Origin: Deltaproteobacteria bacterium
GTDB lineage: Bacteria; Desulfobacterota; Desulfobacteria; Desulfobacterales; JAFDCJ01
DNA length: 8,948 nt
Assembly: GCA_024277475.1 (NCBI GenBank)
Contig: JAJRVC010000328.1
Location: 1 to 8,948, forward strand
Direction: 5' to 3'
The notes under the pieces are model-generated. The model did not search any database, was not told where the DNA came from, and saw only the letters and a program-made list of their open reading frames with translations. The position numbers and the translations under genes were made by a program. Positions 1 through 6,816 of the stretch are shown piece after piece; positions within the stretch are counted from its first letter, which is position 1; each line of letters opens with the position of its first letter.

Positions 1-975
1 AAAATCAAACTGACCAATCGCTTGAAGAGCGGCAACGCTTCAATGCATGTTAACAACATGGCGTTCGATCCTCTGGTTTCTCAGGGAATCAATGTCGGGA
101 ACAACCCAGGCGATCAGACGGTAGCTCCGGGTAAATCGAAGAACTATACCTACTACGCGCATCCAGATTATGGTATGACCGGTGCGTTGATCTGGGACTT
201 CGGTAACCTGACAACGAACGTACGTGATGGCATGTTCGGTGGCATCATCATCGGCCCACGTGGTTCGGTGTATCGCGATCCAGAGACCGGGAAAGACATC
301 TCCATGGGCAACTCCTGGAAAGCGGATGTTATCATTGACAAATCTTATCCCGAGAACACGCATCTTGAAAACTACAGGGATTTCGCACTGTATTTCCAGG
401 ATGAGGATAATATTCTCGGAACATCCTTCATGCCTTACCTGCAAAACGTGGCAGGTTTGACGGGTGTTAACTATCGCCTCGAGCCTTGGCTCTATCGGGA
501 AGACGAGGGTTGTGAGCTTGGTAACATGTTCACAGCTTGTGTGGCAGGAGATTCAGACCCTGCAACACCCACTCTGAAAGCCCATGCGGGTGATAACGTT
601 ATGATCAACATCTTTGGCGGTCATAACGAGCAGAACCAGATGTTCAATGTAGACGGTCACCAATGGCGGCGTCATCTGAATCAGGAAGGTTCTGATATGA
701 TTGACGTTGAAGAGTTTGGAGCAGGTGAGCATGTCCAGGCCTTCATCAACGCTGGCGGCACGTACAAGAACCCTGGTACGTACCTGTGGTTGAACGCTCG
801 TACGCCTTATCAACAAGCTGGACAGTGGGGTTACTTCAAGGTTCTTCCTTCAGGTGACCGTTCCATCCTGCCGCTTGGCAAGGCTACACCGAAGGGCGTG
901 AAAACCGCGTCTCAACCTACGGAAGAAGAGAAATCTGCTTCCAGAGTTGAAGACGATCGTCTGTCGATGCGATAA
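1..975 (+). CDS. Multicopper-oxidase-like cupredoxin protein, C-terminal part (5' end outside window)
   Basis: The frame is open from base 1, so the gene begins upstream; 324 residues are visible. Numbering from the first visible residue, the layout follows multicopper oxidases: a cupredoxin segment (about 1-90) with 'SMHVNNMAFDP' at 14-24, 'QTVAPGKSKNYTYY' at 39-52, 'WDFGN' at 65-69 and 'GMFGGIIIGPRGS' at 77-89; a linker with 'GVNYRLEPW' at 155-163; then a second cupredoxin segment (about 185-283) with 'DPATPTLKAHAGDNV', 'FNVDGHQW' at 215-222 and 'AGQWGYFKVL' at 273-282. The ligand motifs HxH, HxxHxH and HCHxxxHxxxxM of active enzymes are absent: only one His stands at 16, W65-D66-F67 replaces the second HxH, and 'YLWLNARTPY' (261-270) sits where HCH would be. 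The last 25 residues are a charged, probably disordered tail. The family is fairly clear; oxidase activity and substrate are not, and copper could still bind in the unseen N-terminal part. It is the only plus-strand gene and ends just before a strong terminator. Confidence 0.75.
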   Translation, partial: KIKLTNRLKSGNASMHVNNMAFDPLVSQGINVGNNPGDQTVAPGKSKNYTYYAHPDYGMTGALIWDFGNLTTNVRDGMFGGIIIGPRGSVYRDPETGKDISMGNSWKADVIIDKSYPENTHLENYRDFALYFQDEDNILGTSFMPYLQNVAGLTGVNYRLEPWLYREDEGCELGNMFTACVAGDSDPATPTLKAHAGDNVMINIFGGHNEQNQMFNVDGHQWRRHLNQEGSDMIDVEEFGAGEHVQAFINAGGTYKNPGTYLWLNARTPYQQAGQWGYFKVLPSGDRSILPLGKATPKGVKTASQPTEEEKSASRVEDDRLSMR

Positions 976-1001
976 GCTCGATAGATTAAATTGCTGTACA
1001 G

Positions 1002-1034
1002 ACAGGGGGGCCGTTCGGCCCCCCTGTTTTTTTT
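1002..1034 (+). terminator. Strong rho-independent terminator of the multicopper-oxidase-like gene
   Basis: A perfect 11-bp stem (ACAGGGGGGCC, 1002-1012, pairing with 1017-1027) closes a GTTC loop and runs directly into eight T residues (1027-1034). It begins 26 bases after the TAA stop. There is no A tract before the left arm, so it should work only for plus-strand transcription and would not stop reads coming from the kbl side. Confidence 0.95.
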
Positions 1035-1117
1035 GCCCAGCGTGACGCGCACTCCTCGATACGCTTCAAACAAGAAGCATAAACAAGCCTTTAACTATAG
1101 TCTGCGGCTCTTTCCTT

Positions 1118-1163
1118 TTCCTCCCCTGCCCCCTCCCTTCATAGGGAGGGGGCAGGGGAGGGA
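1118..1163. repeat. Perfect 19-bp G/C-rich palindrome, REP-like element
   Basis: Bases 1120-1138 (CCTCCCCTGCCCCCTCCCT) pair perfectly with 1143-1161 around a TCAT loop; a G:T and a T:A pair extend the stem to 1118-1163. One arm is almost pure pyrimidine and the other almost pure purine, the form of dispersed REP-type palindromes spread by RAYT (TnpA-REP) transposases. A TTTTT run follows five bases after the stem on the plus strand, so it could act as a back-up terminator for the upstream gene. Only one copy lies in the window, so dispersal is inferred from its form. Confidence 0.75.
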
Positions 1164-1208
1164 TTGGTTTTTGTCAGTCCAATGGCAATCCACACTCCTC
1201 CCAATCGT

Positions 1209-1265
1209 CACTCAATGAGTGCCCCTCCTGAGGGGGTGAGTTATGCAAAGCTCCCCAGTAAGGGG
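1209..1265. repeat. Cluster of three short inverted repeats
   Basis: Three small dyads follow one another: CACTCAATGAGTG (1209-1221, six-base arms around one central A), CCCCTC-CT-GAGGGG (1222-1235) and CCCC-AGTAA-GGGG (1253-1265). The first has the shape of a dimeric DNA-binding site, but it lies more than 200 bp past the end of the plus-strand gene and has no promoter or gene after it. The last two resemble remnants of REP-like stem-loops. No function can be assigned. Confidence 0.4.
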
Positions 1266-1429
1266 CGCGTGAGGCGACCCAGACTTAGTAATCTTCCATT
1301 TTGTTTGTGAGTTACATAGCAAAATTGCGCTCATTAATGGCAGATTTCTGGATGTAAGCGCAACCTTGAAAACGAAATCCGTTAATCATCAGCTTGTTGT
1401 GTTGAATATTCAGTGGCGTGACCGGGATA

Positions 1430-1528
1430 TCACCGAACTGACAGGTTCTTTCCACAAGAACGTGCGGTATCCACCTCGGACTGCCTGAGCACAAACGCTA
1501 TTTGCTCTTCAGGAAATCGCTTCTTCAT
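1430..1528 (-). pseudogene. Fragment of an IS3-family transposase OrfA (N-terminus only)
   Basis: From an ATG at 1528 the frame reads 'MKKRFPEEQIAFVLRQSEVD' followed by 'TARSCGKNLSVR' and a TGA stop. The first 21 residues match the start of the small helix-turn-helix protein (OrfA) of IS3-family elements, typically 'MK.SRFTEEQI..VL.Q.E.G'. 'CGKNLSV' resembles the next conserved stretch 'CRKLGVS' with one or two residues lost before it. After residue 32 the homology stops, and no OrfB or second terminal repeat is visible. The purine-rich GGGAGAGGG about 7 bases upstream of the ATG looks like the original ribosome binding site. The element is dead and heavily truncated. Assignment rests on motif recognition. 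Confidence 0.7.
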
Positions 1529-1636
1529 AACAAACCCTCTCCCTTTTTTAAAACCGATTTCTATAACTACAAACCGTACAGTTTTCAGGGGAAAGGGTGA
1601 CTGGATTTGCGCTGTTTTGAGTGACATTACTATAGT

Positions 1637-1666
1637 AAAACTTCGCAGGTCTTTGGGGAACCTTGC
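1637..1666 (-). terminator. Possible weak terminator downstream of kbl
   Basis: Read on the minus strand, GCAAGGT (1666-1660) can pair with ACCTGC (1650-1645), with one bulged A and a nine-base loop, followed by GAAG and only four T residues (1640-1637). It starts 8 bases after the kbl stop, the right place, but the stem is short and the T run poor. It is the best candidate for ending the minus-strand transcript; termination could also be factor-dependent. Confidence 0.3.
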
Positions 1667-1674
1667 CTTTATAA

Positions 1675-2865
1675 TTAATCGTTGCGGGTGCTGACTTTCT
1701 TGAATGCGGAAACCGCCTGATCGAGGTCGGCGGTTTCGTGGGCGGCGGAAATCTGGATGCGGATACGGGCAGTGTCTTTGGGGACGACCGGGTAGCTAAA
1801 ACCAATCACATAGATGCCTTCCTTCAGCAATTGCTCTGCCATGTTTTTTGCCGCTGTCGCATCGCCAATCATAATAGGAATGATTGGATGGTCGCCGGGT
1901 TTGATGTCGAACCCTGTCTCAACAATTTTTGACCGGAAGTATTTCACATTGTCCTGAAGCTTATTTATCAAGTCCAAAGATTGTGAAATGAGATCAATGG
2001 CTTTAAGAGTGGTGGCTGCAATGACCGGTGACAGGCTGTTGGAAAACAGATAAGGGCGTGACCGCTGGCGCAAAAGGTCGATGACCTCTTTGCGTCCGCT
2101 GGTGAACCCGCCTGAGGCTCCTCCCAGCGCTTTGCCAAAGGTCGAAGTGATGATGTCAACGCGTTGCATGACATTTCGATATTCAATACTGCCCCGGCCT
2201 GTGTCTCCGAAAAAACCTGTGGCATGCGAGTCATCGACCATGACCTTCGAATCATAACGATCCGCAAGATCGCAAATTTCTCCCAGCAGAGCAACATCAC
2301 CGTCCATGCTGAAAACGCCATCGGTAGCAATGATTCGGTGTCTGCATTTTTGCGCTCGTTGCAACTGGGTTACCAAATGATCCATGTCGGCATGGTTGTA
2401 ACGAAATCGGCTTGCTTTGCAAAGACGCACCCCATCAATGATGCTGGCATGGTTCAAACGGTCACTGATCACTGCGTCTTTTTCCGTCAGCAGAGTTTCG
2501 AACAGTCCGCCGTTAGCATCGAAACATGAGGAATAGAGAATGGTGTCCTCCATTTCCAGGAATCCTGAAATTTTTTGTTCCAGTAGTTTGTGAACTTCCT
2601 GGGTTCCGCAAATGAACCGTACCGATGCCATACCGTAGCCATATTGTTCCAGTGCCTGGCGGGCAGTTGCCAGAATTTCCGGGTGATTGGCAAGTCCCAG
2701 ATAATTGTTGGCACAAAAATTCAGAACCGTTCCTTGTGAAGTGGAAAGATGAACTCCCTGCGGAGATAGTAATACGCGTTCATCCTTATACAAACCGGAC
2801 TCATGAATTGTCTCCAACTCAGAGCGAAGGTGTGCGTAAAAACTGTCTGTATTATTATCCGTCAT
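1675..2865 (-). CDS. kbl: 2-amino-3-ketobutyrate CoA ligase (glycine C-acetyltransferase)
   Basis: This PLP enzyme of the alpha-oxoamine synthase family cleaves 2-amino-3-oxobutyrate with CoA to glycine and acetyl-CoA, the second step of threonine breakdown, in the cytoplasm. The protein is 396 residues, against about 398 in E. coli, and resembles it along its whole length. Visible landmarks: '[15 protein letters not shown]' (49-63), '[11 protein letters not shown]' (78-88), '[16 protein letters not shown]' (111-126), '[15 protein letters not shown]' (137-151, with the PLP-stacking His138), 'DGVFSMDGD' (182-190), 'VDDSHATGF' (210-218, with Asp211 and His214), the Schiff-base Lys245 in '[11 protein letters not shown]', and Arg367 in '[11 protein letters not shown]' near the C-terminus for carboxylate binding. 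The ATG at 2865 is chosen because it gives the family length and start; the frame stays open further upstream inside tdh. It overlaps the tdh stop by 11 bp and has no clear Shine-Dalgarno, which points to translational coupling. Confidence 0.96.
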   Translation of the reverse strand: MTDNNTDSFYAHLRSELETIHESGLYKDERVLLSPQGVHLSTSQGTVLNFCANNYLGLANHPEILATARQALEQYGYGMASVRFICGTQEVHKLLEQKISGFLEMEDTILYSSCFDANGGLFETLLTEKDAVISDRLNHASIIDGVRLCKASRFRYNHADMDHLVTQLQRAQKCRHRIIATDGVFSMDGDVALLGEICDLADRYDSKVMVDDSHATGFFGDTGRGSIEYRNVMQRVDIITSTFGKALGGASGGFTSGRKEVIDLLRQRSRPYLFSNSLSPVIAATTLKAIDLISQSLDLINKLQDNVKYFRSKIVETGFDIKPGDHPIIPIMIGDATAAKNMAEQLLKEGIYVIGFSYPVVPKDTARIRIQISAAHETADLDQAVSAFKKVSTRND

Positions 2866-4021
2866 ACTTGAACACAATTTTGGGGTGCGAGGTGATGGCT
2901 TGTTCAAATTGCGTTTTGTCGAAATCCTTGAACGGTAAAATCGTATCTTTTCCACGATTCAAAATAACATCGTAAATTTTATCTTGCAGGGAATGGCCTT
3001 TCGACATCAGCAGATTACTGACAATGTACCAAGTCTGGAAAACCTTACGACCCACAACACTGTGCATGGATTTTCCGTACAGAACGATGTCCTGAAAATT
3101 TGTCAGGGTATAGTCGCCAGCGGAAAGACCGAATAAAATGATATCTCCGCCAGCACGGGTAGAAGAAATTGCGGTATTCAAGGCGAGGTTGCTTCCGGAC
3201 ATTTCAAAAGCGACATCGACACCTTCGCCGAAGCATTGTTGTTTGATTTTATCGGCTATTTCCAAATCCGGTGCCGAGTCGGACTTCATCATCGGGTCGG
3301 CTGAGACCTGCAATGTCGAGTCGATGCCAAGCTCTTCAGCCATTTTCAGATTGGCTTTTCCAGGATCGACACCAATAATCGTTGATGCTCCCATTGCCCG
3401 GGCGACAAGAATGGTGAAGAGTCCAATCGTTCCGCATCCGAATACGGCTACCGTTTTGCCGCGAAGGTCCACACGGCTGCAGGCATGCACTGCGTTTCCC
3501 AGAGGTTCCTGAATAGCGGCGACTTCGGGACGAATTTTATCCAGATCGGTTCGCCACAATTCTTTAGCGGGTAGTTTGATCTGCTCGGCAAAACAGCCAT
3601 CGGTGGAAATACCTATCATGAGATGGTCCGAACAAACATGGGCATCGCCAATTTTACATTGATGACAACGACCGCAAAAGATGTGGGATTCTGTGGAAAC
3701 GATATCGCCCGGCTTATAACCGTAATGGTTTTGGGAATAGGAACCTGCGTCGACAATCTCCCCCAAAAGCTCGTGTCCACAAATTCGGTAGGCCTTGTTT
3801 TCCCTTTCCCGTGAGTCAAAGATCAATTCCTTGAACGCATGGCGAAACCAGATGCCTTTATCCGAACCGCAAAACCCGGTGTAAAGGGGTTTGATAATGC
3901 ATTTGTTGGAATCGGCAGGACGCAGGGCTTCATCCAATTCCGGTTCAGGGACATCTATCAGGTTCATTCCCGTTGAGGTTTCCCATTTGTCACGGGGGAT
4001 ATCCAGAACCAAGGCTTTCAT
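2855..4021 (-). CDS. tdh: Zinc-dependent L-threonine 3-dehydrogenase (long variant)
   Basis: This is a medium-chain zinc dehydrogenase that most likely oxidises L-threonine with NAD+ to 2-amino-3-oxobutyrate, the substrate of the overlapping kbl product. Visible features: catalytic-zinc residues Cys51 (in 'GFCGSDKG') and His83-Glu84 ('[13 protein letters not shown]'); structural-zinc cysteines 116, 119, 122 and 130; Rossmann loop 'GCGTIG' at 195-200, with Asp219 ending the second strand, which favours NAD+. Threonine-dehydrogenase hallmarks are His113 in 'ESHIFCG' (the place of E. coli His90), '[10 protein letters not shown]' (171-180) and '[11 protein letters not shown]' (324-334, E. coli GREMFETWYKM). 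At 388 residues it is longer than the usual 340-350, with extra residues around 28-40 and between Cys51 and His83 (31 residues between them, against 24 in E. coli). The ATG at 4021 has AAGGAA five bases before it. An 85-bp gap separates it from the ATPase gene; no convincing promoter was found there, so it may have its own promoter or be read through. A related polyol or sugar dehydrogenase is the alternative. Confidence 0.85.
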   Translation of the reverse strand: MKALVLDIPRDKWETSTGMNLIDVPEPELDEALRPADSNKCIIKPLYTGFCGSDKGIWFRHAFKELIFDSRERENKAYRICGHELLGEIVDAGSYSQNHYGYKPGDIVSTESHIFCGRCHQCKIGDAHVCSDHLMIGISTDGCFAEQIKLPAKELWRTDLDKIRPEVAAIQEPLGNAVHACSRVDLRGKTVAVFGCGTIGLFTILVARAMGASTIIGVDPGKANLKMAEELGIDSTLQVSADPMMKSDSAPDLEIADKIKQQCFGEGVDVAFEMSGSNLALNTAISSTRAGGDIILFGLSAGDYTLTNFQDIVLYGKSMHSVVGRKVFQTWYIVSNLLMSKGHSLQDKIYDVILNRGKDTILPFKDFDKTQFEQAITSHPKIVFKYDG

Positions 4022-4106
4022 AACATTTCCTTATGATCGTTAGATGTATGAATATCAAGCAAACATTTTTTTACTTTTCTACTAACAATAACAATGATGC
4101 CCTGCG

Positions 4107-6797
4107 TTAAACAAGTTTCTTTCCAACTTGCCGTTTGTTCCACCACCACTTATGCCATTCCATTAAAAACACACAGGTCAATGCGAGTCCAATTGCCAGT
4201 AACCAGAATTTTCCTTCGACCGGTTGGGTTTTCAAAATCAATTGCCCCAATGGCAGATACATTGCAAGAACATGAGTAAGAAAAGCACCCAGCACTCCAA
4301 AAATCAAAACCGAGTTTTGCATCAACGGAGTTTTAAAAGCGGATTTTGTTTCTGAGCGACAGTTGAACATATGAATGTTTACAAACAAGACGATAAATAA
4401 AAGCAGTAAATTTCTGGAGGATTCCAGCGAAGCACCGGAAGCCAGCATTTCTTTAAAAAGAAAAAATCCAAGACCTCCGATCCAAAGGGCAATAATGGCA
4501 GAACGTTCGATCATTAGAGGATTAAAGATCGGTTCTCGAACATCTCGCGGAGGTCGTTTCAACTCATCTCCTTCACCCGGCTCGAAACCCATGGACACAT
4601 CCTGGATACCCTGCGTAACCAGGTTCATCCATAGCAACTGTACCGGAGTTAGAGGTAAAGGGAACCCCGTTGCAACTGCCAGAGTGACCACCACAACTTC
4701 AGCCGCACCGGTGGATATCAGCATAAAAATAACTTTTCTAATATTTTCATAAGCAATGCGGCCGTTTTCCACTCCTCCTACAAGGGTTGCAAAATTATCG
4801 TCACTGATTACTAATTCGGCCGCTTCGCGAGCTACATCGGTGCCTGATTTCCCCATTGCTACTCCGATATTCGCTGTTCTTAGTGCCGGTGCGTCATTAA
4901 CACCATCGCCGGTGACGGCTACGAAATATCCCATCGCTTGCATCGCTTTAACCAGATCCAGTTTTTGATCAGGAGCCACTCGAGCAAAAACTCGAGTTGT
5001 TTTTACGATTTCCCGAGTTTCTTCGGGAGATTTGTTTTGCAACTGCCCCCCAGTAACGACCTGCGTAAAGTCCAAACCAAGGTTTCGGGCGATAGCTAAA
5101 GCGGTCGCCGGGTGGTCTCCTGTAATAATCGCCACATCTATTCCGGCTTCGCGGCAAGAGGCGATTGCTTCTCGCACGCCTTCTCTGAGAGGGTCGATCA
5201 TCCCGGCAAACCCCAGAAATTCAAGTTCCGCAGGCTCGGCAGGAGAATGACTCGAATCCAGGTTTTTCGGAGCGGCACCTTGCGCGAACGCCAGAACCCG
5301 CAGTCCTTTGGAAGCCATTTCTTCTGCGATTTGAAGTAATCGGTTTTTTCCTCCGCCTCCTTTACACATGGAAAGGACCCGCTCGGGAGAACCTTTGACA
5401 TAGGTCTGAATTTCTCCGCTGGGCAGATGATGAAACGATGCGGAAAATTGATATTCCGGTTCAAAAGGTATCTGATTTATTTGTGGACACGTCTCTAATA
5501 ATTCTTCCTGTCCTACTCCGAGTTTTTGCCCGAGACTAAGAAGAGCAATGTCTGTGGGGTCACCTCGATGCAACCATTCTCCATTATGACGATAAAGATC
5601 GCCTTCATTACATAAAACAGCGGTTGCGATCAACGGTTGCAATCCTTCGACATCCTTTGCGAAATCTATCTCGTGTTCATCAAACTTCAGTTTTCCATTG
5701 GGGGCAAACCCTTGCCCGCTAACCTGGCACACCGATCCATCAGGGAGGCGAACTTCACTTACCGTTAATTCATTGCAGGTCAACGTCCCTGTTTTGTCGC
5801 TGGCAATCATCGTGCAACTACCGAGTCCTTCTACAGCCGCAAGTCGGCGAATGATGACACCATGTTCGGCCATTCGCTTCGTTCCAACCGCAAGGGCTAT
5901 CGTTAATGCAACGGGCAGGCCTTCTGGGATGACAGCAACAGCCAGTGCTACGCCGAACATGAACATCTCCAAAATGCTATATCCCTGAAAGAGGATTCCC
6001 ATAATGCCCACAGCAAAGATTGCTACCATCACCATCCAGGCCAGCGTCTGACTGAAACGTTCCATGCGAATAATCAGAGGCGGCTTGCCCGGCCCCGCAT
6101 CCATCATAGCCTTCGCCAGGTTTCCAATTTCAGTATTCATGCCGGTGGCAACGACAACGCCCCGACCTCGCCCACGAACCACAATGGAACCGGCGTACGC
6201 CATATTTTTTCTGTCTGCCACCTGAACAGAACTCTCTCCAGTCCATTCCTGATTTTTTAATACCGGCAAAGATTCTCCGGTCAGCAGAGACTCATCAATT
6301 TCCAAACCATGAGTCATTAAAAGACGAAGGTCAGCAGAAACTCGATTTCCGGATTCCAGCCAAACGATATCCCCCGGCACAACTTCTTCAGCATCGACTT
6401 CATATACCTGACCTTCGCGCTCTACCGTGGCACGAATTTGTAAAAGTTTTTGCAAGGCCTGAGCATTTTGTTCCGCTCGCCACTCCTGAAACCCACCGAT
6501 GGCAGCGTTTAAACATAACACTCCAAAAATGAAACCTGCATCAACGAGTTCACCAATGGCAAGAGATACCATTGCCGCTACGGCTAAAATGTAAACGAAG
6601 GGACTTTGAAACTGGCGGATGGCAATTTTCCACCAGGGAGGAGGTTCTACCCTGGGAAGCTGGTTTGCGCCATAAATCTTTAAACGCGATTGGATTTCCC
6701 TTTTTGAAAGACCCTTTGTGGTTGTCCCAAGTTTTTTAAACAGATCGGTCTCTGTCTGAGTGTGCCAGGTTTCCTGGGAAAGAGTTTGCATGTCCAT
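4107..6797 (-). CDS. P2-like P-type cation-transporting ATPase, ion uncertain
   Basis: An integral inner-membrane pump coupling ATP hydrolysis to cation transport. Numbering from the TTG at 6803, all core motifs are present: actuator 'LLTGES' (173-178); 'PEGLP' in membrane helix 4 (293-297); phosphorylated Asp336 in 'DKTGTLT'; nucleotide-binding 'KGSPE' (470-474); 'TGD' (561-563); and 'TGDGVNDAP' (631-639). About ten membrane helices are visible near 66-84, 86-104, 252-273, 277-305, 690-711, 718-738, 768-786, 798-813, 830-850 and 866-882. It is laid out like Ca2+ pumps (SERCA/PMR1), but ion-site residues differ: Glu294 and Glu702 are kept, Asn727 and Thr730 are kept, while the helix-6 aspartate is Gln731 and the helix-5 Asn is Gly699. 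The helix-6 sequence 'NLVTQGIQD' and helix-8 'FNCRSE' match a widespread bacterial subgroup whose ion I cannot name. Start: the ATG at 6797 is preferred, but the TTG at 6803, two codons earlier, has better spacing (10 nt) from an AAAGG. It follows nfnB by 13-19 bp, so it is co-transcribed with nfnAB. Confidence 0.93.
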   Translation of the reverse strand: MDMQTLSQETWHTQTETDLFKKLGTTTKGLSKREIQSRLKIYGANQLPRVEPPPWWKIAIRQFQSPFVYILAVAAMVSLAIGELVDAGFIFGVLCLNAAIGGFQEWRAEQNAQALQKLLQIRATVEREGQVYEVDAEEVVPGDIVWLESGNRVSADLRLLMTHGLEIDESLLTGESLPVLKNQEWTGESSVQVADRKNMAYAGSIVVRGRGRGVVVATGMNTEIGNLAKAMMDAGPGKPPLIIRMERFSQTLAWMVMVAIFAVGIMGILFQGYSILEMFMFGVALAVAVIPEGLPVALTIALAVGTKRMAEHGVIIRRLAAVEGLGSCTMIASDKTGTLTCNELTVSEVRLPDGSVCQVSGQGFAPNGKLKFDEHEIDFAKDVEGLQPLIATAVLCNEGDLYRHNGEWLHRGDPTDIALLSLGQKLGVGQEELLETCPQINQIPFEPEYQFSASFHHLPSGEIQTYVKGSPERVLSMCKGGGGKNRLLQIAEEMASKGLRVLAFAQGAAPKNLDSSHSPAEPAELEFLGFAGMIDPLREGVREAIASCREAGIDVAIITGDHPATALAIARNLGLDFTQVVTGGQLQNKSPEETREIVKTTRVFARVAPDQKLDLVKAMQAMGYFVAVTGDGVNDAPALRTANIGVAMGKSGTDVAREAAELVISDDNFATLVGGVENGRIAYENIRKVIFMLISTGAAEVVVVTLAVATGFPLPLTPVQLLWMNLVTQGIQDVSMGFEPGEGDELKRPPRDVREPIFNPLMIERSAIIALWIGGLGFFLFKEMLASGASLESSRNLLLLFIVLFVNIHMFNCRSETKSAFKTPLMQNSVLIFGVLGAFLTHVLAMYLPLGQLILKTQPVEGKFWLLAIGLALTCVFLMEWHKWWWNKRQVGKKLV

Positions 6798-6816
6798 TAC
6801 CAAATAAACGAAGCCT

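Larger units (their letters stand above)
976..1674. other. Convergent intergenic region with repeats and a decayed IS fragment
   Basis: This 699-bp stretch separates the 3' ends of the plus-strand cupredoxin gene and minus-strand kbl. No intact gene is visible. It contains, in order, the intrinsic terminator (1002-1034), a perfect 19-bp palindrome (1120-1161), a group of small hairpins (1209-1265), a non-coding-looking part (about 1266-1429), a fragment of an IS3-family orfA (1430-1528, minus strand) and a possible weak terminator for kbl (1637-1666). The content suggests repeated insertion and decay of small mobile elements at a site where disruption costs nothing. Confidence 0.7.

Noticed and set aside
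991..1218. 75-codon plus-strand frame after the multicopper-oxidase-like gene
   Set aside because: It runs through the intrinsic terminator hairpin and the REP-like palindrome, giving a low-complexity Pro/Phe-rich product.
1312..1494. 60-codon minus-strand frame next to the IS3 OrfA relic
   Set aside because: It has no ribosome binding site or recognisable motif, overlaps the OrfA relic in another frame and does not continue the transposase.
2866..2955. Extended N-terminus for Kbl from a non-ATG start at 2955
   Set aside because: The extra 30 residues lie inside tdh, are basic and unlike any Kbl start; the ATG at 2865 gives the family length of 396 residues.
4022..4106. Sigma-70 promoter for tdh (TTGTTA or TTGATA as -35)
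   Set aside because: No -10 hexamer at 16-18 bp fits; the nearest candidates fall on the A run or on the ribosome binding site.
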